DNA of 64,000 nt from Echinometra lucunter (GCA_029962745.1 CM057165.1:2419476-2483475), one strand, 5' to 3'. Positions 1-12,198 are shown, numbered from the stretch's first letter. A program made the numbers and translations. The notes: generated by a model from the sequence alone, not told the origin.

Positions 1-660
1 CAATAATTATTTTGGAGGCAAATCTACATCTGAAAAAAAAATGAGTCCGTAGCTTGTTTTGCTTGCTCATATACGAAACAGAATTGTTTTGGATGGCAAG
101 TGATGAGCCAAATAGCGTCATATTTGGGAGTTAGGTGATCGAATATACAACAGTTTGAGGCTATCAAGGAGTGTAAAGTTTTCCTCACTCGCTGCTATCA
201 CTCGTATAGCATTTAAATACAGAACAGTTGGGGAATACTTTTTCGCCAAGCGTGTGTTTTCCCTTATCTCCCTTCGCTCACTCGTATTATTTTGAAAGGT
301 GGTTTAGAACAGCAAAAGATCAGACCAGTGAGGTGCTAGAATAGAGTCATAGTTGGCAGTGAGATGACTATACCATCAAAACATCTTTCAGACCATAGTG
401 ATATTTTGACCCTGAAATAATACTGTATCATCAAAAGAGTGTATTTTCCTTGCTCACTTGTAATATGCAAAAACAGGGTGGTTTGGACTGTAAACATAAG
501 ACCATAAACATAAGAGGTACTGAAAAGGTTATAAATCATTCAAATATCTTATTCCTATTTCATTGTAGAGTGTGTTTCGATGACCAAAAAACCCCCATTT
601 ATTACTCGCTTATCCACAAAATAAAAATGCGGTGGTTCATACTTTTAAAAAGTGGCAACT
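1..660. repeat. Diverged module repeat with CTCGCTC-type motifs
   Basis: No gene is visible. The stretch consists of loosely repeated phrases: a CTCACTCG/CTCGCTG-like core, an AT-rich spacer, a phrase like ACAGGGTGGTTTGG or ACAGTTGGGGAAT, then CATATTTGGGAG or a related phrase. The same phrases in the same order occur, better conserved, at 23940-26690. I read it as an eroded member of the same interspersed or satellite-like family. Small ORFs here are chance. Confidence 0.35.
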
Positions 661-2753
661 AAACTAGAAAGCTTACAGGTCCCTAAACATTCCATTCAAG
701 TAATGGGGATGTACCCCTTCGATATCATTTGAAGGCTATTTTTATTTGGCTAATGGGATGAATGGTAGAATAGACTAAGAATGCAGTAGACCTGTGAGCA
801 AATATAGGTATTATATACCCTCCATTCACAAAATTTACTGATGCTCTGATATCTGTAAGTGCTCCTTTCCTTAATCAATCCTTCACTTTTTAATCCCTTA
901 CCCTTTCCCAGTCGCTTTCCTCCCCGCCTGAGGATATTTGGCATCAGTCACCCCGGGGTCACCCCCCCCCCCCTTCCCGAACCCAAATCAAACCCATGAG
1001 CATCAATATCTATATTTGTAAAGAAAATTATCATTTGACTTTGAAAATATCATAAAATATAAAAAGTGTACTTTTTTCCGTAACTGGTAAACAGGTATGC
1101 ACTTAAAACGCATGTTATTATCTAATATGCAAACAATCACTTGAACGTTGACCTGTCTCTTATGATGGCTGAAATATGGATTAATTAACTTTAGCCAACA
1201 ATAAAGTGGTGCTAAACACACGATTTCAGGAAATGGTCTCTTGAAAAGTACTAGTTATTCGGCTCAGCCGAGATTTGCAGAATTTTCAGTCCACGATAGA
1301 CAATGATACCGTAGATTTAATAGGAGATACTCAGATTAGTCAGGAAAATGATGTTTTGGCCTTGAAAATATCAAGAACTATCATTTTAGAAAGCATGTTT
1401 CTTCTGTAATCAGTATTGCAGTAACTGAATGCTTAATAAATTAATTTCATAACTAATTTCTGAGCCTCAAATTCCTGATAAAGAGATGTGAGTACACAAC
1501 AGTTTTTGTCAGCTACAAAAAGGTGAAGATCATATGCTTTTCTTCCATAGTGTAAAGTGTGTGTGGATGCGTGGTGTGTGTGCTTGGGAAGGAGGCTATC
1601 CCCCTCCCCTCCCCCATCACATTTACGCTTGTTTTTTGTTTCTAAATATCATCCTTGTAGAAAGAAAATCAATCATATTCAATCTATTTTCTACTTGATT
1701 TTCAATGCAATGTTGCACATAAGTACATGTGGAAATAGACTGCTGGGGGCGCCATCTTGAAAATTAGCTGCCATTTTATATCAAGGCATCGAAACATAAT
1801 CATATCCTCAAACTAACCTCAGATTTGGATTCTCCATCCCGAAAAACCCTTAATTCCCAATTTTGAACTTTCTAGGGATGTTTAAAGCAGGTAAACCCAA
1901 AATCCAAGATGGCCGCCAGCGGTCATTTTGGATTTTCGCGTATATCTCAAATTGCTCAATGCTGACAGAGCTCCAGCATGTGGATTGTTAAAATAGAAGG
2001 TCTGAACAGTCGATATCCATTCAAAAAAAAACTATAACATTCAAATGTAACCTTAGGCCTAAAATCCGGGTTTGGCTGCCGGACTAGGTAGGGAGATTTT
2101 TGAAACTTCGTGCATGGAAATGGCATTTTCTGCACACTAAAATTCAGTACTGGGGCTAACTTATAGGAGAAGATGCATACTTACGTTTTACTTTCATTTT
2201 GCAGGGTAGGGGTAGGGTAGGTTTATCGCCGATCAACGGGGGGGGGGGGGGGGCCATGGCCCCCTTGTACCCCCCCCCCCCCTCCCCCCTTAACTACGCC
2301 AGTGCTTCCCCCCCCCCCCCTTTCTTTCCTCTTACATTTTCTGGATGAAATGAAACAATAAAATGTTTTCTTCTGCATATTCATAGGCCTACTTTAAAAA
2401 AAAAAAATTGTTTTCCTTGTTCTGACTGCCTCCCTGCGTACCAACATGTAAACATAGGAATTCAACAGAGAACAGAAGATCGAAGGTTAGCAGAGAGTAG
2501 ATCATGGGAACCATGTTGGTTTATGAAATGTCCTTTATTCCATCATCCAAATCCTGAGATATAAGTAAAAAAATAAACATATTTGTTCATATAGAAATGG
2601 ATGTGTAATGGAATAATGTGAATACATGAATAACAAATTACAAATACTACATTAACACGACTATCAAATATCACATCTTACACTCATCAATACCACCAAC
2701 CGAAAGTCCCTTACGCAAACTTTGGAAAATTATGAAGAATCTTACCAGAATTT
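661..2753. other. Non-coding interval, no gene seen
   Basis: No exon with convincing splice sites or domain content was seen on either strand. It holds poly-C tracts near 962-973, 2270-2282 and 2309-2320 and a poly-G tract near 2239-2252. The sequence around 2220-2340 reads like a degenerate repeat with G-rich and C-rich ends. Otherwise it is featureless AT-rich DNA. Confidence 0.5.
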
Positions 2754-2896
2754 CTGGGGAGCGTTTCATGAAGGGCTTTGTCGGTGATTTTCACTGACTA
2801 GTTTGCTTTCAGCCAATCAGATGCGAGGATTTTCAGTAGCTTATAACATTTGTCGGTGATTTTCACCGACAAAACTCTTCATGAAATGCTCCCCAG
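2754..2896. mobile_element. Foldback MITE, GGGGAGCGTTTCATGAA family, copy 1
   Basis: About 143 bp begin with CTGGGGAGCGTTTCATGAA and end with its near-perfect reverse complement. An inner inverted repeat (GTCGGTGATTTTCACTGAC and complement) and an ATTGGCTGA-like centre are present. Four relatives lie at 12054, 50364, 51559 and 51727. I could not find a clear target-site duplication, so the superfamily is open. Confidence 0.75.
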
Positions 2897-3039
2897 CTGT
2901 ATACTCTTGAACGATTAACTACTACGTAATATGACGTATACTAGAAATTCTATAACAACTGAAATGTACTGCCAGGGACACTGACCATGACATTAAACTA
3001 TACCAGACGCGGATTCAGGGCCCATGGGGGCGAGGGGGC

Positions 3040-3600
3040 CTTGCCCCCCCCCCCCCCACACACAAATTTGTGTTTTCAGTTCAGCCAATTTTGAGCCATA
3101 TTGGGTACCCATCCCCCCCCCCCCCCCCGAAAAAGAAAGGGGCAAAAAAGAAGAAGAACGCCAAAACGGCAAATGTAATGTACAATTTTTTTTTTTAAGT
3201 CGCTATATACAAAGAAAAAAACCCATAGCCATCCCCCCCCCCCCCCCCCATCAAATCATGGATCTGCGGCTGAACTATATTACCAATATTTCTTAACATT
3301 TCATGCAAAATATATCATATTAACAAGGAAATATAGAAGCCCTACATTAATGTGATTACAGATAAACTTACCGATTGGAGGCATGATTGGACTGTTAGCT
3401 TTACTGTAATGCGAATAATATACATTTGTTTTCAGCCCATTTGGAACCATATTGGGTACCCGTCCCCCCCCCCCCCCAAAAAAAAAAAAAAGAAGAAAGG
3501 AGCAAAAAAAAAAAAAGAAAAAGAAGAAGAAGAAGAAGAAGAAGAAGAAGAAGAAGAAGAAGAAGGCCGAAACGGCAAATGCAATGTTCATTTAAAAGGT
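3040..3600. repeat. Local duplication with poly-C, poly-A and AAG tracts
   Basis: Two related blocks, about 3065-3200 and 3425-3590, share the order: TTTTCAGYYCA, a stretch ending in CATATTGGGTACCC, a poly-C run, a purine-rich AAAGAAGAA run and then AACGGCAAATG. The second has an expanded (AAG)n tract near 3524-3565. Long low-complexity ORFs here (poly-Phe, poly-Glu or Lys) come from these tracts and are not genes. Confidence 0.65.
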
Positions 3601-3667
3601 AATTAAACCCACATACACCTCTGAGTCATCTTGCCCCCCCCCCCCCTCCCCATCAAAATATACGGTG

Positions 3668-3915
3668 CCAGGTAAAAATGTCAGAAGTAAAAATGTCAGA
3701 GGTAAAAATGTCAGAGTTAAAAATGTAAGAGGTAAAAATCTCAGAAGTAAAAATTCCAAGGGTAAAAATATCAGAGGTAAAAATGTCAGAAGTAAAAATG
3801 CCAAGGGTAAAAATTTCAGAGGTAAAAATATCAGAGATAAAAATGTCACGGGAAAAAATGTCAGAGGTAAAAAAAAAACCTCTGACATTTTTACCTCTGA
3901 ATTTTTTACATCGAA
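3668..3915. repeat. 15-bp minisatellite, locus 1
   Basis: About 13-15 tandem units of a 15-bp sequence close to GTAAAAATGTCAGAG. Since 15 is a multiple of three, several frames stay open and yield pseudo-proteins with five-residue repeats. At 3868-3910 the array folds back on itself: the last forward unit is followed by an A-run and the reverse complement of a unit, so the array ends in a hairpin. Loci 2 and 3 lie at 18868 and 19808. Confidence 0.85.
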
Positions 3916-4785
3916 CCCAAAATATCCTAGCAGTGCCCTTGAGGGAGGGCAAAACAATTTGGGCACGCCAGTAATTAATTTGTAACCAAAATGACGATCT
4001 TTTATCAATTTCGTGTTCCCTCTCAGTCGACGATAAACCAATATGACAAATCGTAAGTTTTGTTATATCAGGATATTGAAAACCCTAACTGGAGGCGGAT
4101 CGAGTATTTTCTTATAAGAGATCAATGGGGGGCTGGGGCAAAACAATCAAACTATAGTAAATAATTTTTCACACTATATAGGATCACTGCGGAATACGTT
4201 TGCATGGTTCCGTGCGACGTACCTACTCCCCTCGCCTTTACCAGATCCGTCATTGTTTACGAAATCATTCTTAAACTAACAGAAAATGACCTTGCATCTA
4301 TAGATGTGTATTGAGTTATCTGGTCCTGTCGGCCGAGTGGTCATCTTAGCGCTATAGTGCTGCCCGATCGACACCCCCTGCCCGGCTACGGTGAGGACAA
4401 CATAATAATTTTCTCAACTGTAACTTGAAAAATTATACGGTATGTACACTTTTTTAACCTAGTGTGACTCAGTTTGATTTCGTCATTTTGTAATCAGTCA
4501 CGCTTGTCGAATAAATTGGAATTCATGTCTAGCTTATTCGGTAAAACATAATAGCACACACAAATTTCATAACGCGTATGTCTTTCATAACTCCATGTAT
4601 AAGTTTGAATTGATTTGATTTGATTTATTTTTCCTCTGCATTCATATAAACATTTTGGTGACATAATATACAAGCAGAAAAAACTACTTTTTTGAAAATA
4701 AATGATAAATACATAGTTATTCGTAACAATCATTTTTCAAAAAAGAAATGATAAATGATATTGTCAAATTATTGTAATTCATTAA

Positions 4786-5274
4786 CTCTTACAGTGCCGA
4801 TGTCACGTATATGACTTTGTGACAAAGAGAATATACATTTTTAATCGACCATTACTCCACTCACAAAAACAGAAGTACACACTGTGATGATAATATGTCA
4901 AAGTTTAGAGGATGAATATAGTATTTTAAATATCTATCAGTCAGTATATGCTATACCAAAGGACTTTTTAAAGAAAACCGCAGATGTTGAAAAGGGTCCA
5001 TTGTTACTTTATCGTAGAACAATAGCAAACAAGTGAGAAAAGAAAACGTTAAGGCCAAGAGGGAAGCTCAGTGCTGTTTCAAAATAATTTTCATGCTTGA
5101 CATTGAATTAATAGGAATACTTGGTTTCATTTGAAAGGGTAATGAACTTTTGTGTACAGCATATTCATGTAGGAGTTAATGTTGAGGATTTGCAGGCATT
5201 TGAAAAGTAAGCATCGTTCATGATTTGGTAGAATCTTGGAACAAGCAAATTAAAACCCCTTGGCACTGTAAGAG
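4786..5274. mobile_element. piggyBac-like MITE (TTAA target sites)
   Basis: A 489-bp non-coding segment with inverted termini CTCTTACAGTGCC / GGCACTGTAAGAG, flanked on both sides by TTAA (4782-4785 and 5275-5278). The exact TTAA flanks are the signature of piggyBac transposition. There is no transposase ORF, so it would need one in trans. A second TTAA-flanked element with a different TIR lies at 22171-22578. Confidence 0.7.
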
Positions 5275-5424
5275 TTAAATATATAATCATTTGCGGAAGA
5301 AGGATTGCCATTATAAGCAATATGCTTGAAAATATGGTAACCTCAAATAAATATTATTAAATCGATAAACATGTTAAATCAGCAGAATGGATACAAATAA
5401 CTGAAATCTTAACTTAAAAGGATA

Positions 5425-5485
5425 GTGACAATTATGATGATGATGGTGATGATGATGATGATGATAAGGATGATGTGGATGAGGA
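5425..5485. repeat. (GAT)n microsatellite
   Basis: Imperfect GAT/GATGAT repeats directly downstream, on the minus strand, of the LINE fragment at 5557-5716. It may be that element's 3' tail. Confidence 0.7.
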
Positions 5486-5556
5486 TGATATTGGTAATGA
5501 TTCAAATGATAGAAAGGGTGACGTTGTGAAAAGACTGAGGAGTTGACACAGAAATT

Positions 5557-5716
5557 TTACCTTGAATATTCTGATAGTAACATGGTTTTAACTTTGGCTT
5601 TAAGTAGACTACTGAATTTAATTAATTCTGGGAGAGGGTTCCAAAGGTCTGGACCATGGTAGGGATCATCTATGGGCAATAAGTAACTTTGGGTTGACGA
5701 AGATTGGAGGAATTGC
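5557..5716 (-). pseudogene. C-terminal fragment of a CR1/L2-type LINE ORF2
   Basis: The minus-strand reading frame contains HGPDLWNPLPELIKFSSL, then basic residues and a stop. This matches the G-P-x-L-W-N-x-L-P signature at the end of CR1/L2/Jockey ORF2 proteins; the intact LINE at 40333-43557 ends with GPLLWNNLPDSI. Only the last ~50 residues are recognisable. The rest of the ORF is missing or beyond recognition, as expected for a 5'-truncated old insertion. Confidence 0.55.
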
Positions 5717-5802
5717 GAGTAGGGTAGGAGTGGACAGCCTGGTTCGTCCATTAAACCAAAGAAAAATTCCAATGGAAAAAATTTTTCTTTGATTAAAAAC
5801 AA

Positions 5803-8800
5803 TTTTTCTACAACATTAATCAGTCACCTGTAAAAAGAAATGTATATCACGTTCCTATTTCTTCAGAATATGATTAAGTCGAATTCATTACTAAAATCGC
5901 GTTTTGTTTTCATAATAGACCAAAAGTAAGTTCACCCAAACATCTAACTTTTCAATTTGTGTTATTGCATGACCAGTACCAGTACCCATTATGAGTGGGG
6001 AAGAAAGCAAATTCATCAGTGTATGTTCTTGAATACATGCAGAATTCATGAAGAATCTATTTAAGATCATGATGATAACTTCGATTATTGAGCTGATCTT
6101 GACTCATTCAGTTAAACCTTGGTTAAGATACGTTGGTGTTTTTGTATTATTGCTATTATTTATTTATTATAATGAAGACCTGCCAAAACTACATAGGGCT
6201 GGGTTCTGTGGATGGTGACCAGTGAAGTCGTGAGTTTTCCCATTTAACCCGTTAACTACTGAATTATCAGATTCCCATAGGTTTAACACAGGGGCCACCC
6301 GGTTCCAGTATATAGCCAAAAGGTTAAGAAAGAATATGACATAGTCAGTAAAGATATGCTCTAAACAGTCATATCTGACTATAGATTAACGAATCACATA
6401 GGCACTTACTCTTTTCTAGTATATGTGACTAGATTTTTGTGGAGACAGTAGAGATACCGTAGTCGAGTGGTTCAAGCCGCTTGGCTGGAGACGCGAAGGT
6501 CCGGGGTTCGATCGTCGGCATTTTATCTACATTGCTGTTTTATCGTCTATCAAATAAAGTGATGTGCTTTATGCACATTGATACCAACTGTGCCTGTGTT
6601 TAAACAAAAATAATAAATAGAAAAATATATGAAATGCTAGATTCAAGTAAAAAATGACAAGAATTCTATTCAACTTAATGAAGAACGAATACCTTCTGGT
6701 CAAAATTAAAACGATTCACATGATTCTAGTGCAAATGCTCAGAATTTTAGAAACATTTTTGACTAGAACACGGGATCCCACGGGAACTTACTCTTTTCTA
6801 GTCAAATGAGACTAGATTCAAGTGAAGATGACCAGAATTCTAGTATAAATTAACCACACTTTTACCAAAATTCTAGTCACTTTCACCAGAATCAAGTCGA
6901 GTTAGTGTTGGTGCCTGTATCCGGGAGACTAGTCAAATTATTTCAGTAGAAGAGTCACATTGACTAGAAATGTGTCACTTTTGACTGGAGTAGTATACTA
7001 GTCTGTCAAATTTGACTAGACTTACTTTTAGAGTGTAACTCCTTAAAGGTCACTCCTCAAAAATCCTCATTATGGGGAAACAACTAAGAAATACCTGAAT
7101 TGTTTAGGCCACGCTTATTTGTTCATTTTAATATTTTCAATCATCCAAAGTAGGAAAGAGTACCTCATTAAACATTTTTCGAGTTGCATTGAGACAGTTT
7201 ATTCCACAGTGAAATTGCATGACCCGAATTCGCCTACATTTTGGATCAAGGTTTATATTATGCGTCCTTACTGTAAGACTATAGTGCGCTGTGGCTGATA
7301 GTAGCGCTTGACTTTTGTACCCCCGTCTCTACAAGTCACAAAAATGATATTTAACGGACACTTATACTGAAAAAATATTTTCATAAATGTGCAAATATCA
7401 GAGCTCTTTAATGCGCCTAAAGTTCACCGTCCGCAACGAATCAAACGAAGTCCAAATATTTGATAACAGATGATATGTATGAAGAGTTTATTTCCAAAAG
7501 GCGCTAAAATCACTTTGAAATATTTTGAGTAAATGAAGGATTTATTCAATCCATTTTCCAGTATTAGAATTCTAAAAAAACAGGATGAAAGAAACACTGT
7601 ATGAGAGATAATTTTCAGATAATTCTATACAGTGCATCCCCCAAAAACAAAACCGAGACTGATCGATGTTTAATCATATCTTAATCACAGCTGTGATTAA
7701 TATGTAGCACATATTAAGCTTAGAGCGCCTTCTTTCATGTGATGCCACTCATATGATACATATTTCACGCATGAATGAATAAAGACAGTATGAAGTAGGG
7801 CTACCAAAAATTAGTTTGGCCACTTCATTTTCTGCCCTTTCGTTATTAAACTTTGACACCTCAATCGAGAAAATATGAACGAGGGATGACAGAGAAAACT
7901 TGAATTAAATTATTGATTGCATTTCCATGATTTTTAAAATCCTTTGTTTCTTAACTCCACACCAATTTTTCGCATGAATTGACGTGGAGATAGTCACGTG
8001 TGGTTTAAAAACTTTCGTGTAGAAACCCCACCTATCCCACTTTCCTCATCCTCATTGTCCATCACCACCCCCATCACCACCCCCACTCCATCCCCGATCC
8101 TTCCCTCAACCCCCCCCCCCCTCCCCCTCTGTCTCTCCCTCTTTATGTGAGTGTGGGTGTGTGTGTAAATATTGTGTCAAGGTCGTATGTTCATCTGATG
8201 AATAGATTTAGTTAAACACCACTGCATAACCGCATACAACTTGATTATTGAAACTCATCCCTCCCACGCTCCTCCTCATCCTCACCCCCACCCCATCCTA
8301 AGCCCCACTCGGAACCCCAAACCAACTCTAAATTCATCCCCTCACACTTCCTCTCTCTCCCTTTGTATGCGTGTATGTGTGTTGATGTTATGGTCGTATC
8401 CATCGAATGAATCTATTTATTCAGACACCTCAGCATAGCTGTCAACACTTTCAAAACAAAAATAATTTTTGTTTCCATAAAAGCTATTCATAAATCCATC
8501 CAGACATGACACCCTTACACACAGCAACCTCAGCAACTTGCTGAAGGCGCCCAGAACATCCCCGCTCTGTTGATAGAAACACTCGTTGATCTGCTAACTG
8601 CATGGTGAAGTAGGTTAATGAAATAAACTTTATTATTAATCAGCTGTTATCATTTAGGTTAAGTTTTGTACTCACCACTCCATTTTACTGATGATCAGCC
8701 ATGCATGAAGTCATTTGTCTTCTTTGTTCACTGCTTGGACAGGCAGCGGGTGCCAACGTATTCATTTAATAAATCATGGAAATGCAAGCATCACTTTACA

Positions 8801-9110
8801 CGAACAGAGCTTAGTCATCCCTAGCTCATTTTTATCCGTTGAGGAGTCATACTAAAGGGCCGAATATGAGCTGTTGATAAGTATCATTTTCATATCACAG
8901 TAATAGACGTATTCTCATATCTGCTTCTTTGAATTTGTTGCATCGTTGTGCAAAGGACTTTTTGGTAGCCCTGCTTCATTATTGTTCTCATTCACTGAAT
9001 GTGCAAAAGATGTATCATAAGAGTGGTTTCTGATGAAGGAAGAGGGTCTCACCTTATGTTTTAGTTATCAGTCATGATTGTGAATAAGATATAGATAAAG
9101 ATCGATACAT
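5803..9110. other. Non-coding interval with minor repeats
   Basis: No gene seen. Besides the SINE head it holds a CTAGT-rich repeat (6400-7040) and an imperfect local duplication, 8030-8230 against 8250-8440. The duplicated blocks share a CCACCCCCA-rich start, a CTCTCCCT stretch, a GTGTG run, then TGGTCGTAT and an ATGAATCTATTTA-like phrase. Confidence 0.5.
6445..6545 (+). repeat. tRNA-derived SINE head
   Basis: The sequence contains an A-box-like TAGTCGAGTGGTTCAAGC and, 35 bp on, a B-box GGGGTTCGATC. That is the internal pol III promoter layout of a tRNA gene, of Ser/Leu type. The fold is imperfect, so I call a SINE head rather than a tRNA gene. It interrupts a TCTAGT-rich repeat seen at about 6404-6440 and again at 6784-7035. 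Confidence 0.5.
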
Positions 9111-9125
9111 TATGTCGGTTTCGTT

Positions 9126-9475
9126 TCTCTGGGACACACTGTATAAGCGTCTGCCTGTCGAACCACAGATCGTGGGTTCGAGTCCAACCCAGGCGGATGA
9201 CTGAAGCCTACGCTGTGTGTTAACGTGCCCTTCCCCTGTTCATAGACGCAGGCTGTGTTACAGTAGACGATTTTCCGTCCCTCGGAAAGTACGTTAAATT
9301 AGCCCCGTGTAGAGGAGAGTAACCACCTTTGCACGTTAAACCCTAGTGTAGTGGTCCACCTGCACACCCCTAATCAGTTATACCGGGAGAGACCAGAGGG
9401 TTATAGTGATTCAGTTCGCTTTTCGCCTCTCAGGCATAGGTGACGCCAAAGAAAATAATAATTTATATTTTTCCT
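9126..9475 (+). mobile_element. tRNA-derived SINE with conserved body
   Basis: The head has a pol III B-box GTGGGTTCGAGTCC near 9172 and a weak A-box about 35 bp upstream. The roughly 270-bp body includes CCCTCGGAAAGTACGTTAAA and GTGTAGAGGAGAGTAACCA. The 3' end is AT-rich (AAAATAATAATTTA). Size and layout fit a full-length SINE; it has no coding capacity. The family name is not asserted. Confidence 0.6.
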
Positions 9476-10431
9476 GTACCTAACTACCAATGTTGCGAAA
9501 AAAATTACATGTATTTCCAAAAGGTGCTCCGCACAAATGACAAATATACATTTTTGGTAAATCTAGATGATTACAACTTAAGCAGGATTTTTTTCATTCT
9601 CATTTGTTACATTACACTTATGACAGTACTTGCAGCTGGAAAAAGTGTTAATGTTTCGAAGAAGGAAAATGGTTAAATCCCTGATTTACACAAAGTGCAA
9701 TCTGCTCTTTTTGGAAATGAATTAATTAGGATTTAGCGCCTATAAAGGCAATAAAGGAAATAAACATAATTATCTTTTATTCACTTTTCTACTTAACTAA
9801 AATATATTTGATATTCAAATTAGTTAAATGAAGGGTATATCTAACAAACATTAAAACCTTCTTAAACCCTGGCTTCGGTCTAAAAGGATTTAGCGCCTTT
9901 TGGAAATGAGCTATAATATATATCAATTACAATGATGAAAGACCACCTATCGCCATATAATGGGCCTAGTAGAAGTGGAACGTTTCTTAAAACTACCCCT
10001 TCCCCCTTTTTTTAAGAGGTACCATTTTTTATGCCGTGGGGAAGGGACGAGATATATTCTGAACAATTTGAGAAAAAAAACCTCCTAACACAATGTTAAG
10101 ATGCAAACGATCATGATTAAAATCTTGTTCTCTCTTTTCTTCCATTTTGAACCAGCTTATCAAAATGTTGAGAATGATGATCAGTAATACTTCCAAAGTT
10201 AATTTACAATAATAATTTCATTTTTAAAGCCTGACTTTCCAGTAATGCCTCTATGTGATTATTTTTCGTTTTGTTGTTGTTGTTATTGTAGAAAAGATAA
10301 ATCAAGGCAGAAATGTTAGTTTACTTACCAAGAAGTTGGAATCGTTCAATCCTCTGTAAAAAATAGTTCATTTTTCAAATAGAATGAAGTCGTTATAATT
10401 ATTTATATCTCTTTTTTTCTTCATCTTTCAG
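9476..10431. other. Intron or upstream sequence of the sulfotransferase gene
   Basis: AT-rich sequence with no credible coding exon. It ends in a pyrimidine tract and CAG (10410-10431) that looks like the 3' splice acceptor before the sulfotransferase exon. Confidence 0.5.
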
Positions 10432-10761
10432 CTTTCTGCGACGTAATCATCGCTATGGGCATGCAGCCGATAGCTTTAACCCCTATTTGAAAGAATGGGA
10501 CGTCAAGCATCACCATAACGGCCTTCGATTTATTGAGTTCACGGCGCGCAGTACAATTTAGAAGCATCAACTACTGGATATGTTTGGCTAAAGATCACCA
10601 CAAAAAAAGGCTTCTCGAGAGACATATTGAACTTTTCAGAAAAAAAAACAAAAACAAAAACGGTTGACTCAAGCTTTACGATCTTCACAACAACAACAAC
10701 AATCTAAATGACCTCTGACCCCCTGAAGAAGCCTGCCATCTAATGAGACTATAGTACAGTC
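10432..10761 (+). other. Probable 5' UTR part of the sulfotransferase exon
   Basis: A strong acceptor (CTCTTTTTTTCTTCATCTTTCAG) ends at 10431 and about 330 nt then precede the ATG. The stretch has stops in all frames. I infer that the coding exon has a spliced 5' UTR, as vertebrate HS3ST1-type genes do. The upstream exon was not located. Confidence 0.5.
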
Positions 10762-11865
10762 ATGAATAAGTATCGGGGAATTGCTACTGTTCTCGGCTTG
10801 GTCATTCCTATGCTTGTTATTGGTGGATATATTATTGATGGTTATAAGAAGAATTCGCGAAACGTCGAAGACTCTGCATTGCCTATGTACGTTGCGCCAT
10901 TCTTAAGAAAGAAAGGCAATCAAACAGTATTGGACTTGGATGAAATAAGCTGTTACAAATTTTTACCTTTCAAACCCAATGGTGGGAGCCAGAGCGATCG
11001 CCAGGTGGAGCGCCCTCAAACAGAGCTTGCAGCCAGACACTGCAAGAACAGATTTCCGCATGCGCTGATCATCGGCGTGAAGAAATGCGGCACGATAACC
11101 ATGGGGACGTTCTTGGGTCTGCATCCTTCCATATCGTACACCCGTGGAGCAATACCAAATAACACCATCACTAAAGATACTATGGCGGCGTGGAGACAAA
11201 TGTTCCAGATGACATCATCCAAGCAAATAGCTTTAACAGGCTACCCGGGTCTCTTTAGCGACATGCAACCTCAATTGGAACAGATGATGCGGGACTATCT
11301 TCCACATGACACCAAACTGATCTTGCTTATCCGAGATCCTGTCCAGCGCCTCGTATCTGATTACGTTCACATGTTAACCATCGCTAGCCGTTTGAAAGGG
11401 GATGAACGAAAGCAGTTTAGAAAATCAAAAGGATTAAGGGAAACTTTTGAAGAGACTGTCCTGAACGAATCTGGTGACGTGAGTACTTCTGCGTTGGCGG
11501 TGCGTCTAGGAATGTACGCTAGGGGCATCCGATCTCTTTACCAACACGTTCCCAGAGAACGAGTCATCATTATTGACGGGAATGCCTTCAGCAAAGATCC
11601 CTTTCCAAGCCTGGTAGACGTTGAACGTTTCCTGAAACTACCCCCCTTTTTCAAACGGTACCATTTTGTGTATAACGAAGAGAAGCACTTTTACTGCGCC
11701 AACGTGTCCAGTCGACCAGACATGGGCTGCATGAGTGCGGCCAAGGGAAGACCACACCCTACAGTTAATGACCAGTTACTGAAAAAGTTGTATGATTTCT
11801 ACAGGCCTTTAAACAAAGAGCTGACGGAGGACTTTGGATTAGAATTTTCTTGGATCACATTGTAG
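10762..11865 (+). CDS. Heparan sulfate 3-O-sulfotransferase-like type II membrane protein
   Basis: A 367-residue single-exon ORF. Residues ~8-26 form a hydrophobic signal anchor, so the protein should be a Golgi type II membrane enzyme with a lumenal catalytic domain. Residues ~97-112 (ALIIGVKKCGT) are the 5'-phosphosulfate loop that binds PAPS. Residues ~185-200 (LILLIRDPVQRLVSDY) are the 3'-phosphate site. Two cysteines near 312 and 323 followed by KGRPHP match the C-terminal disulfide and PAPS-contact segment of the HS3ST family. Family members transfer sulfate from PAPS to glucosamine O-3 of heparan sulfate. Odd: the canonical E-x-H-F-F-D and E-K-(T/S)-P segments, which supply the catalytic Glu and a catalytic Lys, are replaced by non-matching sequence (IPNN and LTGYPGLF regions). 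Activity or acceptor may therefore differ. The ATG follows in-frame stops and begins the anchor. Confidence 0.82.
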   Translation: MNKYRGIATVLGLVIPMLVIGGYIIDGYKKNSRNVEDSALPMYVAPFLRKKGNQTVLDLDEISCYKFLPFKPNGGSQSDRQVERPQTELAARHCKNRFPHALIIGVKKCGTITMGTFLGLHPSISYTRGAIPNNTITKDTMAAWRQMFQMTSSKQIALTGYPGLFSDMQPQLEQMMRDYLPHDTKLILLIRDPVQRLVSDYVHMLTIASRLKGDERKQFRKSKGLRETFEETVLNESGDVSTSALAVRLGMYARGIRSLYQHVPRERVIIIDGNAFSKDPFPSLVDVERFLKLPPFFKRYHFVYNEEKHFYCANVSSRPDMGCMSAAKGRPHPTVNDQLLKKLYDFYRPLNKELTEDFGLEFSWITL

Positions 11866-12053
11866 TATATAGGCTGCTTTGTGGCTTATAGAAGCAAAAT
11901 GAAAAAGTTCAGTTATTGTGTACAAAACATATTGCGAGTTGTCCAGAAAAATGATTTCATCAGTAATGGTAGTGTCTAAAATGCAATATAGAAAATTTCA
12001 AAGAGCCATAACTTTCTTATTCAGTGTCGGATTCCGTTCACATTTATGCTGAT

Positions 12054-12198
12054 CTGTGGGGCGTTTCATCAAGGGTCTTGTCAGTGATTTTTACAGACAA
12101 ATTTGCTCTCCTCCAACATACCCAATCAGATTATAGGATTTCAATAGCTTATAAAAAAAAATCACTGACAAGACACTTATTGATGAAACGCTCTCCTG
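12054..12198. mobile_element. Foldback MITE, GGGGAGCGTTTCATGAA family, copy 2
   Basis: A diverged copy in the 3' flank of the sulfotransferase gene. Ends CTGTGGGGCGTTTCATCAA and TTGATGAAACGCTCTCCTG are inverted repeats, with an inner CTTGTCAGTGATTTTTAC-like arm and a CCAATCAGAT centre shared with the other copies. Confidence 0.65.

Noticed and set aside
3301..3606. ORFs with poly-Phe or poly-Glu/Lys runs
   Set aside because: They are translations of AAG and poly-A microsatellites on both strands, with no domain and no splice context.
3592..4041. Open frames with five-residue repeats (Lys-Asn-Val-Arg-Gly type and others) at the minisatellites
   Set aside because: A 15-bp tandem unit keeps several frames open automatically; the same holds at 18758-19081 and 19885-20235. 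Units vary at all codon positions alike.
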